Below, piece by piece: positions 22,501 to 36,400 of a stretch of DNA of 64,000 bases. The translations under genes and the position numbers were made by a program. Source of the DNA: Allium sativum (taxonomy: Eukaryota > Streptophyta > Magnoliopsida > Asparagales > Amaryllidaceae). The stretch spans positions 403,784,192-403,848,191 of the forward strand of contig CM060921.1 of assembly GCA_030737875.1 (NCBI GenBank). The letters are read 5' to 3'. Under the pieces are notes generated by a model. The model was not told the origin of the DNA. It made no database searches and saw only the letters and a list, made by a program, of their open reading frames with translations. The stretch's first letter is position 1; each line of letters begins with the position of its first letter.

Positions 22501-23459
22501 TGTCTATATAATATCCTAATTCTATATACAACTTCCTCAAAATCTATAACTCTCTCTTAATCTATAATTCTCTATAAATTTCTATAACTTCCCCTAAATA
22601 TATGACTAACAAGTCAAATAAACTAAATAGAAGGATAATAAACTAAGCAAACCAATCAATTCAAACAAGCAATTCAAGCAAACAATCTAAACAATTAAAT
22701 CAACCAAAGCATTTTTGAACCTTCAACTGATCCTTAGAAACTCTAAAACTTCCCCTTAATCTAATACAAGACAAAACCTATCCTAAACTCTAATCCCCTT
22801 AAAACTATAATAAGACCTTAATCTAGACTTAGAAATAACTCTGATAAGTTATCCTTAAAATAATGATATAAGTAAAGCAATTCAATCCAATAAATCAGTC
22901 AAACTAAGTTTTGTTGTCACAAAACATCAATTCAAAAATGAAACCAAACATTTCTTGTATAAACCTATAAAGCCCCTATCAACTATTAATGAAATTTAAC
23001 CATGTCAAGTAAGTGAACCAAGTTATTTAAGTCAAACAAATCAAACAAACCAAATAAGTCAACAATTCAATCAAGCCAATTAATCCAGTCAATTCAACCA
23101 AGGCAAACAAATCAATCAAGTTGATCAAGACAAAGTAAATATTTTATGTAAGTGATTAATAATCCTAAATTTCTAATTAGATATAAAATTTTCATACTAT
23201 ATACTTGTTGTGTATGGAGTTAAAGTTAACATGTAATGCAGTGTGTTGGTTATATTGCAGTATGTTATATGCAAAATCATATGAAGTGATATACTGAATG
23301 AAATGCAACTTGTGATGTGAATGATTTTAATATGAGATGTACTATAATTTATAATAATGATATATTATATGAAATAAGATGTGTAATGATAGTATGTAGA
23401 ATGATTTGGTAATTATATCTATTTAGGTAAAATATATTCAAAGTACTATCTAACTATTA

Positions 23460-23503
<44 letters not shown>

Positions 23504-25320
23504 ATTATTTGGAGTAAACAAGAATAATATATATTAATTTCTAGACTTAGATCAATGGGACTTATGAAAGAGATTGAAAGGATAGTAAAGATAAAAGTTT
23601 TATGGTATTCATAATATATAATAAAATATTTAAAATAATTCTATGAGAAATGTGAAGCTAAATAATCTTAGTAGGATGCTTCTTTAATATAGTAAAAATT
23701 GAAGATCTTTTTAAAGAAAATCTGGAATTGTATCATATAAAGTAAACATATATCATATATATAAACTATTTTTAAAAAGGATTTAAAATTTAATTTATTA
23801 TGAAATATGAATCAATCTTTTGATACAAATAAATTTTAAATTTAAACTATTAGAAACTGAAATATATTAATTTTCTAAGAACCATTTATATGTTAAAACT
23901 TTAAAAAGAATTATATAGTTATAGCAAAATTATGAAATATGGATATAAATTTAATAAAACTATAATTTCTTATAATTAAGACATAAAATCATATATTATT
24001 ATTATTTGTTTCATACCAAAATATTAGGTTAAATATTTAAGCTTTTATAAATCTTAATAAGAAATCAAAATAAGTATTTAAGTTACAAATAGTATAATGT
24101 AATCCAAAATTGTTATTAAATCATATTAACAATATACAAGTTAAACTATGCATGTTTAAACTATATAAAAGATAAATAAATTTATATTTTATAACAACAT
24201 CAAAAAGTTACATTAACTTTGTATATCATATTAACAGGTTTATATAATTTTATTAAAACTTTTAATATATATGTTTTGAAACAAGATATAAGAATATAAG
24301 TAGAAAAACAAAGTTAATAACCAGAGTTTGAACTGGCATTTTCTAACAAGAAAATGGAGGTAAGTTTGAAAGTTTAGACTTTTAAAATTAAAATTTTGAA
24401 TTTAATTATGTTGACATGACTATTTATGTATGTCGACATACATGTAGAAAATCAAAAAAACATATTGTTTTGACTTCTTGGTTTTATTATATTATCGATT
24501 TATATTTCAGGTTTAACCATTTCCTGAAATAATATTAATCCTAACAAACATTCAAAATTTATTATTATATTTATTATAATATTATTATTATTCTGAATTT
24601 CAAAATTCAAACTTGAAATTTGAATTTTAAATTTCAAGTTTGAATTTTTAAAGTTTATATTTCAAATTCAAAACTAGGAAAACAAAACAAAGCAAACAAA
24701 ACATCCATTCAACCAAAAAGAATTTAAAAAACTAATTAAGGCGTACCCGGTTTTTAGATCCGTTTCTTCAATATTTTCTGAATTGTGAATTGCTGTGAAA
24801 CACATATTTGAATCTCCGGTTTCTGGCTCTCCATCGCTTGATGACGAATCCGAACCATATTTAAATCTTTCAAAATTTGACGATGAGATTAATGATTTAG
24901 TAGTTTAACCAACTTGGCTCCAAAATTTTGATTTTTGAATGAACGGACACTTCAACTACTATAGCCCGAAAAGTCATATAACTTCATAAACTCTTCTTTT
25001 CTTGGTTGATGAATAATCATCTTAGTGTCTTTCCACCAATAGTCATCAGACATAACTCTTTCCCTACAAAACAACATACCTTTTCAAAGAATCAAGTGAC
25101 TTTTCAAAATAACAAATTGTAATTTGAAATAATAACATCATGATGATTCTGTGACATATCCATTTAAACTTTTCAAGAAATCATATCATGATAACTTGAT
25201 ATTTGAATAAAATTGGATGTAGACTCATTTAATACTGATGCAAGACATGAATTTAAACTAGCGTTCAAAATTGCCATTTAAAATTTCAAAAATCAGATTA
25301 TGAACTTTTTGAAAAACCTT
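22501..25320 (-). other. Coding-free internal region of element A
   Basis: It is AT-rich and has no open frame with Gag or Pol motifs on either strand. It includes a run of AATCAANCAA-type repeats at about 22620-23130, an (AT)n microsatellite at 23461-23498 and a palindrome GTATGTCGACATAC at 24428-24441. This makes A a non-autonomous element that would need enzymes from a relative. Confidence 0.7.
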
Positions 25321-25332
25321 GCTCTGGTACCA
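25321..25332 (-). other. Primer-binding site of element A
   Basis: On the minus strand TGGTACCAGAGC, one base from the initiator-Met tRNA complement, lies two bases inside the 5' LTR end. Confidence 0.8.
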
Positions 25333-25334
25333 AT

Positions 25335-25382
25335 TGTTAGAGATTGCGGAAAGGATCGTTAAGGCAAAACAAACACTAGAGG
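25335..25382 (-). repeat. 5' LTR of element A, part 1
   Basis: The first 48 bases (plus-strand view, TGTTAGAGATTGCGG...) match the start of the other LTR at 20590. The LTR is then interrupted by solo LTR B at the duplicated AGAGG and continues at 31579. Confidence 0.85.
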
Positions 25383-26959
25383 TGTAAAAACCCGTGACTT
25401 CCCCGTAAAGGAAAGCGCGGATAGTTCGAGAACAAGCCACAACAGAACGCAGACGGAAGAACATTTCATTGTATATTACAACAATTCCATCAGAATACAA
25501 GAATATACAGAGTATGAATAAATATTACACAGAAATATCAGAGATTTAAATTACATTTAAATACATAGCAGCGGAAAATAATACAATACACAACTGAAGG
25601 AGATATACGGATACAAAGCTTTCCGGATATCATTCCAGCTGTAAACCAGGATCCTGTGAATATAAATCTGCAAAACCAAAACTACTAGCTGCCCGTGTCA
25701 AAATAAGGGCACCCAAAGTTTAGGTTAAAACAATAAACTCCAGGTCAGTCATGGGACTGGTGTGAGAACTAAAACAGTTATTTAAAACTTTACTTTAAAT
25801 CAGATATATCAAGGGACCACGCCGTATAACACAGAACGGGTTTCCTCCCAAGAATACTAGTGCATATAACAAAACAACACAATGCTTTTTGGAAAAATGA
25901 AGCTATTATAAGACCCAGGTCCTATCACACAATGCAACACAAACCGGGGGATAGGGTTTTCCCTTATAATAGCCAAACATGCTTAGTACGTTTAAAGCAA
26001 ATCATTTGATAATATAATAAGTGCATAGTGCATAAATAATTTCAAATCATAAGTATCAATCATAGACGGCATGGGTACCATATATCATGTCGCCATACTA
26101 GGCTCTACAATTAAAATCGCAAAGTCACGTATTTGGAAATTGGGTTTCCGTCTGTGAACCGAGGCAAAAGATAGTCCTCTACCGATTCGAGACAATCTAG
26201 CCCATGTCTCAGGATCAGAGCTCGAGTGACCCTTGGATCGTCAGGGCCGGTCCACCGATGTGGATTAAAATTCCTGAACACTGCGTTTTCCCGCCCTTTG
26301 GGGCGTAAGTGAGCCAACAAATGACTCCATCGGACCCGGATCGTCCGATCAAACCGAGGCGCCTCGCAACAGCAACAACCACATAAGTCAAACTCGTCAG
26401 GGCGTGTAAAACCACTGACGCCACTTTTTAGCTAGAAGGAAACCCTGAGGTCCTCTCCCGTTTCTGGTCCACTACCGGGGTGTGAGGCTCGCGAATTCAC
26501 GCTACACAAAGCTACACCACAAAGGCCGTGCTTTGATCATCAACCACCAGACTTTGCTTTCCAACAGAAGCCTTGATCATTTGCATCTTAGCATGCCACA
26601 CAGCCAAACCACTCCATGCAACCGATATCAATCACATAGAATGAAATCCAATGTCAGACACATAGTCCATTTACAAGTCCGTTCTGGGTCTGAACGAAAC
26701 CGGAGACACCTAGTACCCCGCATATCCATCGATCTCCAAGTACGTCTGGACGACCACTAACTGATTCTCTCCTCTTGGGTGTACAGCCCAATCAAGATCG
26801 TCATTAATCACCCAAACGACGTGAAGACCTCCAGTCTTCGACCACCGTCTTCACCTCCGACTTATCGTCGTATCAGTTATTCAGAATGGGATAAACCCGG
26901 TCTTTCCGAATAACTCGCGTATATTATAAACAAGTGTTACACAAACACAACATACGCCT

Positions 26960-27660
26960 CATTTCAATTCATCAGTCACTAACCGTAAATTAACAAGAGA
27001 ATAATTCCCCAAATATTAACCCCGAAGGCCGAAACCAACATCAGATCAATATCCAGAAAACCATTCTGCTTAGCTAACCGACAGTTAGTTTCTAAATTTC
27101 TCATTCTTAGGGGAAGGTTCCCATTAATTTTATCAAAGATAAATCCTTTAAATTTATTCTTTAATCTACTTTTGAATATCAATTCAAATTAGTCAGGATT
27201 AACGAACCTTACCGAAGTAATCGTTTGTTTTAATTTCCCAATCCCAACCTGTTCATCCCATGAAGTAAAACGGGTCTTACTTCATATCTAACACCATGGT
27301 GTTATCGGTAAATTCAATTACCATTTCACGTTTTAAATCTAATTAGAGATTTAACAATCGCCTGGAGCAAAACTGGTGATACTCCATTCTCGATCTTTTC
27401 AATCTAATTAAAGATTCATTAAAACTCCACTTAGTTTTAATCTTTGACTGGGTTAAAGAATCAGTGTCCTTTAAAACACGATTCACGATAAACCCCAAAA
27501 TCACATCACATTTCAATCAGTCCCTAACCGTAAAATAGCAAGTGGGCAATTCCCTAAGTATTAACCCCGAAGGCTGAAACCAACATCAGATCAATACCTC
27601 TGAAACCATTCAACTTAACTAATCTCCAGTTAGTTTCTGATTTTCTTAACTCCTTTAGGT
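26960..27660. repeat. Duplicated segment inside solo LTR B
   Basis: About 150 bases at 26960-27110 (with 'tattaaccccgaaggc' and 'aaccaacatcagatcaata') recur at 27507-27660, a period near 546 bases. The related LTR at 56662-61755 has one copy only (60000-60150), so the duplication is specific to B or its branch. Confidence 0.7.
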
Positions 27661-29654
27661 CTAAGAACTGTATTATTGAAGATACCGTTCACGACAACCC
27701 AAAATCACATTTCATTAATTATCGGGTTAACGAACAAGTGTTATTTAAAACACTGTTCACGATAAACCCCAAAATCAATACCAATTCGATTCCAATTAAA
27801 TATTATTTAATTGGTGCACTTCATTAAATCTAAATAAAAAGATTTAATCTTTTCTCAACTGGGTTCAAGAACAGTGTTAATGAAGACACCATTCACGACA
27901 AACCCAAATCACATTTGATATTAAATACAAGGCTCTGAATAGAAAATATATCGGCTTATATTCAATATCAAATTCTACGACTAACAAATGTCGTATTGGA
28001 AATAACGATATAAATATATATCTTTCAAATTTCCATAACAACATCTGTATAATCACGAAATCCAACATCGAAATAATCCAAAGACAATTTCGATTCAAAT
28101 CCATTCCAATTCAATTATTGAAAATTCTGGTTACTTTTAAAACCCTTTTCAACTCAATTTATTTATCTAAAAATAAATAGAATTACAATTCTAGTTCAAT
28201 ACTAGTTCATTTCGATAAAAAACTATTTTTATCTTTTCAAACATGGAGTTTTTCATCCCAATTCTTCACAAATTATTGATATTTTTAATAATTTTATCAA
28301 GGCCCGTACAGTCAATTTCCACCAACGGCCATCGAACTGCACTTACAGCGACCTTTTTCAAATTTGATTTGGACATAATTCCCAATCCAACCGTTAGATT
28401 TCTAATCTCTAATATTCGTTAGAAAGCTCTTTTCGATACGAACCCAACGGTTCCGGTTTTAGGAGAATCCGACGGTCGGATCTCCCGTAATATCCGTTCG
28501 AAGTCAATGGTCGAAATTCTCGAACTGCCGCGGCGCGGCGCGTTCTATTCAGGCCATTATATTATATATATAATATATATAATATATACTTCGTCGATTT
28601 CAATTCAAAATGTTATTTATAAATCGTTATAAATTCATTTTCAAAACGATTTCAACTTCATATTCAATTTCAAATCAAAATTGAATATTCCGATATAAAT
28701 TCGTTTTAAATTCATTTCAAATCGATTTCAATTCAAATTCAATTTAATTCGAATTTCAATTCATTTCAATTTAATTCGAATTTATTTCTATTCAAAATAT
28801 CAGATTTTGAAATCACTTTCAATGTTCATTATAAAATGAATAAAATCGATATAAATATCGTTCACGTCAAAATGGCGTAAATCTAATCAACACGGCTTCA
28901 TATATTTCTATTTTCAAATATTCTATTTCAAATATTTCCTTTTCAAATATTTCTATTCAATTATTTCTTTTTCAAAACTGAAATGAGGCCCAATCAATCA
29001 CCATATAATGTTAATTATATGGATTTTCTACAACACATGTATACAATAACAATGACGAATAATCAGCCATCATCCAAAGTGCATTCTACACTGTATAAGC
29101 ATCAAATATAAATATTTAACGCTTATGACAGTCTGTCAATCAATCGATCGACGTACAGCTAATTATTGAGACTAGTGTATGTCATATATCATCTAAATAC
29201 CCATGTAGGGTTTCAATCAATCAAACACAGGTTTTATTTGTGCAGTTGGGCGATGTGTAAAATTTATCGTCCCAATCAATATCAGTCAAATGTGTGTATA
29301 TAAACAAATCGTCCGATTTGTTTATTTTTTTATTTCATTTCATATACACGTTAAAAATTCTATTTTTAACTATAAAATATTTTCCATTATAAAATATTTT
29401 ATTTTATTTCACATCACATCACACAATCAACTACACATCAAAAATAAAACAAACAAGCATACAAGTCGTCCATGGTCTGTGGACGACGGGTGTCGGGTGC
29501 TACTAAACACCGTCTGCATCCTAGTATATATTTTAACTAGAAATAAATTTAAAAGTGAGGAGTTCTCACCGATACCTAATCCAAACGCCATGACTCTTCA
29601 TATGTAGAAAATCTCCACCGTTTCTTCTTTCGTCACTTTCGTCACCCGTATTCA

Positions 29655-29850
29655 CTACATATATAAAAATCGAATTTTTACGTCGCTATTCAATATATAA
29701 AAATCGAATTTTTACTTCGCCATTCAATATATAAAAATCAAATTTTTACTTTGCTATTCAATATATAAAAATCGAATTTTTACTTCGCTATTCAATATAT
29801 AAAAATCGAATTTTTACTTCGCTATTCAATATATAAAAATCAAATCTTTG
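29655..29850. repeat. 34-bp tandem repeat in LTR B
   Basis: There are five to six copies of atataaaaatcgaattttta plus cttcgctattcaat, with few substitutions. Confidence 0.8.
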
Positions 29851-31578
29851 CATAAATAAAAATCGTTCCTTTTCCTAAACAAAAATCGAATCTTTTCTTT
29901 GTTTAAAAATCTAAATTTTATCTTGCTAATACATATGTAAAAATCGAACCTTTACATACATAAAAACCATATTCTTCTGCTATAAAACTCTATTCTTTCT
30001 TCCATAAAACCTACATTTTTATTTATAAAAATCCAACCTCCTTATCTATAAAAATCCCACCTTTTTATCTATAGAAATCTATTTTTCTCTTCTATAAAAA
30101 TCTTATCTTTGTTTAAAATAAAAACCGTATTTTATATAAACAAAAATCATAGTTTTTTGTTCATAAAAATCAAAGCTTTCATAGTTAAAAATCTCTTCTT
30201 TTCGTTGTTACAAATCTTGTATAAAAATAAGATTTTTTTTTTTAAAAAAACCTATCTACATTAATTAAAATAAAGTAAATACATTAAAGAAGCTTACATT
30301 GCTTTTAAGGAGGAAAGGGGTTTCACTGTTGGCTTTGGCCGCAGGGGAGCAATGGGGGCGGCGGCGCTGTGCTGGGGATGGCGACGGGGGGGTGCAGCAG
30401 GCGAAGCTGAGGCCAGGGGGTCCCACGGTGGCACCCTTCGTCGATTTGGGGCTTCGAGTGGTCGGATAAGGAGAGGGGGAAAGGAGGAACGGGAGGTGAG
30501 GGAAGGGGGGTGGGGGTGAGGTCGGAGGGTCAGCCGGCGCTGAGGCGCGACGACGCCGAGAGGGGGAGGGGAGATATCGAGGAAGGCGGCAGGATTTCTT
30601 TTTTTTCTTTGTTCTGAATTGAAAATGAATCGGGGGGGGGGGGTGTGTTGACTAAAGGGGAAAGGAAAAGGAGGGGGGAGGGTATTATAAAATTATTTAA
30701 TTTCTTTATTAAATTCAAAAAGGTAACTTTTTAATTCGAACACCGAATCAAGCCCAACAACTGTCGTCCCTAGCGTAATACCCCCATTCCAAACACAATG
30801 GGATATTTTTCGTAGGCTGATTCGATCGTTTCGATCAGTTTTCATCAAAATCAAAATGTAACTCTATATATTGAATTTAAACGCGCATTCCAATTTACTG
30901 GGGTCACATACTAACTCGAAAAATTCCCGAAAAATATTTTCTAGCTTCTAATTGACGATACGGTCCTAACAAAATTAGTTTCACCAAATTCTGAGACCGT
31001 TTGAAAAATGGCCATTTTCAGGTCGATTGAAATTGACAAAACACGTTTTCCTTTGCCATGCTCACATACTGATTCGAAAAATTACGAATTTTGGAATCTA
31101 GCAATAACATGACCTCACGGATCCAACAAAAGTGGTTTCGTCGGAATCCGAGGTCGTTTGCAAAATTTCCATTTTTAAGGGCCAGAATTCCATAGCGACT
31201 ATTCTGAAAATTCGTTTGACCATAACTTTTGATTCCCACTATGAAATTTTGATTTTTCGGATTCGTTGGAACTATATTCTCTATTAGATTCAAATATTTT
31301 TGGTTTCACTAAAATTCGGTTTATTTTGCACCCAGTATGTTCAATTGAAATTTGAAATCGAATTATCGAACTACCGCGCCATTTTCAATTCCTTTTATAA
31401 TTTAAAATAAATATTATATTCTAACGACGATCTATATAAATTCATTCGTTCGAATTCTATTGAAAATATATTCACGTCGATATTATTTAAAATAATTCAT
31501 TTTAAATGATCAAAATTCACTAAAATTGCCAAAATAATTTTTTTAAATTGGCTTGGATTTCTGGGTTATTACAAGAGG

Positions 31579-33159
31579 AGGGTGAATAGTGTTTTTGATA
31601 ATTTAACGACAATTTAAAACTTATGTTATACACTATATGAATCAAACACAACATAAAGAATCACATAAACAGAATCAAACACAGATGCAAAATAAACGGA
31701 AATAAAAATGCAGAAAAGGAAAGAACACACCGGATTTTATACTGGTTCAGATTGCTCCCAGGTCCAGCCCCACGCAACACTGGATTGCGTAGAGTTTTAT
31801 TACTATATCAATATCCAATTACAACCCTCCTTGATTTCATGGCTACAAGGGATACCACCGTTTTCATACTTGATCAAGTTTTGCCCGTTCTTGATTTCAC
31901 GGCTATAAGGAGTACCTTCGATTACCCGTCCTTGATTTTATGGCTATAAGGGATGCCACCGATTCCTTTACTCAACCCAAACAAATACAAACAACCCTGT
32001 AACTCTTCAATAGCACTTGATTCAGAGAGTATAGAGAAGAAGTTTGATCAAAACAGAATTGAATTCGGTAGAGTATAAGTGTAGAAATCATAAAAATTAT
32101 TAAGAATAATGGTGTAATGGAAGAGAGTGAAGCTAGAGAAGAAGAGATGATTAAAATTCGAATTCAAGCCCTTTTTAGTGTGTGAAAGGTTGCAACGTTT
32201 CTGGAACATTACAAATAGTGAAAAGACACTTCCTTTCAAATTATTTAAATTTTTGACAATTATATGGCGATATATCCTTTATTTTATGTCGACATATCTA
32301 TTAATATTATGTTTTTAAAGCATTTTAAAGTATTTAAATACTGGAAATTCCTGAAACAAAACTAGTTGCTAAAGCATTAATTTTCAAGTATAAAAACATA
32401 AGAAAATATTATTCAAACATATGATTAAATACTTAATATATATATGATATGAAAATAATATAATATAGTTATAAACATATATAATATAATTATAGACATA
32501 TGTATAGGAATTTATAAAGAGTTATTTATAAACAACAAAAGGTTATATGAAGAATCAAAAATAAATTTAGTAAAATATGTTTAATAAAACTATAGAAATA
32601 AGAATACTTATAAATTAGAAAATATATTTGAAATCATAAGTTTGAAATTCTTTAATCAAAACTTGATAATATAAATAAATATTCTAAAGTGTAAAACCAT
32701 ATGAAATCATATACATACTTATACAGTTATAAGATTTAAAACTATAAAACTATATAACTATATATACTTATATACTATAATTAAAACTTTAAACTTATAT
32801 GTTTGAAATCATAAGTAAAATAATTTAGAATTTGAATTTTGAAAATTAGAATTTTGAAATTTGAAAATTTGAAAAAGGGAATTTGAAATTTGAAAAACAG
32901 AATTTGAACCTGGAGTGCTATTCAGAGTCTTACATAAACTAGACTCTATTACTATATTTATTCTGAACTCTTGAAATCTTGATTACTCATGAGTCTTGAA
33001 TCTCTAAACTCTAAAACTGTATAGTCTTCAGTACTTAAGTCCTGTATATAAAACATGCATATGTATGTCTATATATTCTAGATAGAGATGTTAGTATATA
33101 TTTTATAATCAATGATAATTGAAATAAGGTTGTTGTCATCAAAACTCCATTCTCCAACA
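31579..33159 (-). repeat. 5' LTR of element A, part 2
   Basis: It continues the LTR broken at 25382 and matches 20635-22222 closely, ending CTCCAACA. The TATA box and the first of the two GTCGAC palindromes found in the other LTR are mutated here (about 32172 and 32265). Confidence 0.85.
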
Positions 33160-33164
33160 TGCTC

Positions 33165-33473
33165 GACTATCGGAAATTGTCCAACAAACCATGGAGCTAA
33201 CTTTCATTTGCTTTTGAACCGAACAACTTGCTTTAACGACGAGATCTTCAGGAAAATCATATCGCCAACGTTGAATTCCAATTCTTTTCGACGCTTATCG
33301 GCGTACCTCTTCTGGCGATCTTAGGCTCCCTTTATTCATTGCCGAACGATCACGATACTATCCGGGGTCTCTCTAATCATCTCAGGCCCAAGTGTCAATT
33401 TATCTCCAGTCTCTAGCCAACAAGCTGGAGAATTACACAGTCTCCCATACAACGCTTCGTATGGTTCCATCCC
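33165..33473 (-). pseudogene. Chromovirus integrase, fragment 2 (between insertions)
   Basis: Minus-strand reading: MEPYEALYGRLCNSPACW, GPEMIRETPDSIVIV, then RQKRYADKRRKELEFNVGDMIFLKIS, a standard integrase post-core segment. It is bounded by the target duplications of element D (right, 33473) and element A (left, 33165). The coding sense continues across both insertions when they are ignored, so all three fragments come from one gene. It contains at least one stop. Confidence 0.85.
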
Positions 33474-36400
33474 TGTAACACCCCACACTTTTCTGCATCC
33501 AAATTTCGATTGAAAATCGAAACTTAAACACATCCAAGCATGAAGCATGTATATCCGGTACCTGCAATAAAGGAGCATGAGCATAATCAGAGTACGATAA
33601 GATAACTCATAGCGGAAATAAAATGGGATAACAAGTATTAACTCAAGTGACATTTTTTCAAAGTAAGCCACTTTGCTAATACCGAGCATGAGAGAGAACG
33701 AGAACCGAAAGCCAAACATAAACGCCTGTGAGAATCCGACATTCACTAGGTAACCTGGGAGGTTGTAATGAGGAGGGGGTAAGAACAACAAGTTCTGGTG
33801 ACTAAGAAATTTACAACACATGTTATAATACACAGATGTATCCCATTTAGTTCAACCTAAAATGTTTCCAAACCATAATACCGAAATAGAACATTTATGC
33901 ACATATTTGTGAAGCCTTTATACCAGAACATTACTTGTTATTTAATCGAGAGTGGACCCCTAATTATGGGGTTTCTATACATATATCCTCATTTAGTATC
34001 CTTTATTATTTATTGCCTCACTATCAATGATGGATAAGGTAGATTCTCTCTGATCGCTTAAGACAATAGACGTACCTATTGGTCACTAATTAACCCTCGA
34101 TAATATATTCAACGTTAACATAAACTCGAGGGCACTAGCTACGGGCCCTACTGGTTTAGACTTCCTTCATGCCTATATCATTGCCCCGCATAAGGTGAGA
34201 GATGGTATTTTATTGTTCATTATACCTTCTAGCTGACCTTATTTGATAACCTCCTTAGTCGCTTATTACTTCCCATAGGATAAATGGCCATATCTGACGT
34301 TTTAGTTTCCAGGTTTGGGTAGGCCCATACACACCTGCCATTTAAGAATCATAAACCGAAAGACCTATTCCCAAGTGGACTCTTCAACCCCAGTCACTTA
34401 ACCATTTAGGACCCAGGAAGCAGACAATACGCGAAGGTTATTAGTTCATACTCTCATTTTCCTTTAGTACCTTTCCCTATTTGGAATAAAGTGGGCTGCA
34501 TTATTAAGTCATTCCCGTTCTGTCACTCTTCACGGAAATACTGTACGCATATGATTCATTGTCGTCACGAGTTCATATGGTTAATAATATTTTACATTAT
34601 TGACCTACTAAGTCCAACTCTATTTAATTATAAGTTCTATATTCATTAATACAAATAAGGAAGGTTATACCTTCTTAATTGGACTTTGTATTTAAAAAAA
34701 ATCAATATTCATTAATCCCCTTATGACACCAATTTACTTTTTCATTTCTTTCTTTATTGCCCTTTATGACGATAACGATTATATTTTCCTAAGGCAACCA
34801 GTTATCTTTAATTTCCATTGGTTATAATTAATGTCATTTATGAGCCTAACGACGATAACTTTCCTAAGACATTAATTACAATGGAATATCCCTATTTTAT
34901 CAGTCCTGAATATATTTAATTATTGTACCCTAACAGACATTTCTAATTTTATTTTTTTATTTGTTGCCTGTTGTGTGTGTGTGTGTATATATATATGCAC
35001 CGGGCCTCTCACATTAAGTTGGCTACTTGTGAATGTTGGATTTGCCGGTCGGTTCCGGGCAGGATTCTACCACAAGTTGAACTTAACCTCGTGCCTTAGT
35101 ACATTTATATTAACGCATTAGACCCCTCACATTAAGCTGACTACCTATGGTTGCTGGATTTGCCGGTCAGTTCCCGGTTGGTTCCGGGCAGGCTTATACC
35201 ACAAGTGAGGTTAATCTCGTGTCTAAATGCAATTATAATTTCAATTTCCTAATTGGGGTGTACAACATTTATCCTAGATAAATTTTAGAAATTGTAACCA
35301 TTATTCTATCATTTTCACTTTCCCCATTCAACATTGGTTACAATTGTTATTTATTGATTCGTGGTCCTATTTATAGTAATTAATTATATTAATTGCTACA
35401 AATGGTCACCACAAATATATCCATTTAATATGGAGTACAATTTACATATATGAGTCCACAAATGAATACCATTCAAACATTCAACATTCAATACAATGTA
35501 CGTTTTGCCGTTTTACGTTGATTTGGACGAATAATATGCATATATTTATATTTTATGTTTTTGTACGGTCAACGTAGTTATCTTTTATTATTATTAATTT
35601 TCATCTAAATGATTTGGTTTAATCAATAACCAAACATTCCTTTTTGCATTCAATCTGCCAAAAGGTTTCCAATCTTCCAAAATGACCATTAACGGTAGTT
35701 ATTGTAACTTATGCCAAATTTGTGGAATAAACACAATTAAAATTCACAAGAAATATATGTTTATATGTATATTTTTATAATAGTCCATGAAAACAACGCA
35801 CAAATATTTATTTTTATATTTATTACGTTTGCACCGCTTTTCCTTTTTAAATCTTTTTGTCAAACCTCTTGTGAATTCAAAATGACATCTTTTTGTTCAA
35901 AAAGAAGAAAATGGCATATCTACAATAATTAAGCCAAACCTAACAATACTGAATACAAATAGGTATAATTACAATCACATAATTTAACAATCATATCTTT
36001 CTGAATTCACATAATTTACCAATTTCACCTTTCTACCCAAATTCACATATTTTATTTTTCAAAACTGAACTAAAGATCTGCAATATAACTACCACTAATT
36101 GGTGTTTAACGGGACTGATTTCCAGATCTATAGTGTTACGCAATGTCCACAATACATTCTATAACATAATTGCCATATATTTCATGACATAACTATAGGA
36201 ATATGTGTAAGCAAGTTTAAGGAATCCTACAATTTATTTTATGTATTGCCACAACGTACAATTCACAAGTTTTACACTTTTTATAACCAGATCTGATGCG
36301 TGTCAATCTAATTACCACAATTTATTTATCAGATTTGATAGGCATAGGCATAAAAAATGAATCTATTACAAACGAGATAATTACATTATTATAAATGTAT

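Larger units (their letters stand above)
25383..31573 (-). mobile_element. Solo LTR B (6.2 kb) with AGAGG target duplication
   Basis: It is flanked by perfect AGAGG repeats (25378-25382, 31574-31578) inside element A's LTR. On the minus strand it begins TGTAATAACCC and ends GGGTTTTTACA. It is similar along most of its length, in inverse orientation, to the LTR at 56662-61755. It has no primer site, polypurine tract or coding region inside, so it is a solo LTR left by LTR-LTR recombination. It contains a GC-rich block (30300-30640), a 34-base tandem repeat, a segmental duplication and AT microsatellites. Peptides predicted from its short frames track the DNA similarity and are not convincing genes. 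Confidence 0.8.
20590..33159 (-). mobile_element. Element A: non-autonomous Copia/Sirevirus-like element, itself interrupted by B
   Basis: It is bounded by TGTTAG...CCAACA LTRs of 1633 and 1629 bp (net) and flanked by CGCTC (20585-20589) and TGCTC (33160-33164), a 5-base duplication with one mismatch. A polypurine tract borders the left LTR and a primer-binding site borders the right LTR, so it reads on the minus strand. Without the inserted B it is about 6.4 kb. The 3.1 kb internal region has no recognisable protein. The AAAAAGGGGGAGA tract next to TTGTTGGAG, with further tract-like copies nearby, resembles Sirevirus-type Copia elements. It inserted in the integrase of the older chromovirus. 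Confidence 0.85.

Noticed and set aside
26111..26320. Sense-strand peptide with FRNFNPHRWTGPDDP shared with 60567-60893
   Set aside because: Stops interrupt the matching frame in one copy, and the similarity is not better than the DNA level. Treated as LTR sequence.
26482..26760. Conserved small protein in LTR B, similar to the translation of 60395-60727 in LTR C
   Set aside because: The similarity follows the DNA similarity of the two LTRs. Other frames look equally conserved, the open frames are antisense to the LTRs, and start and stop positions do not agree.
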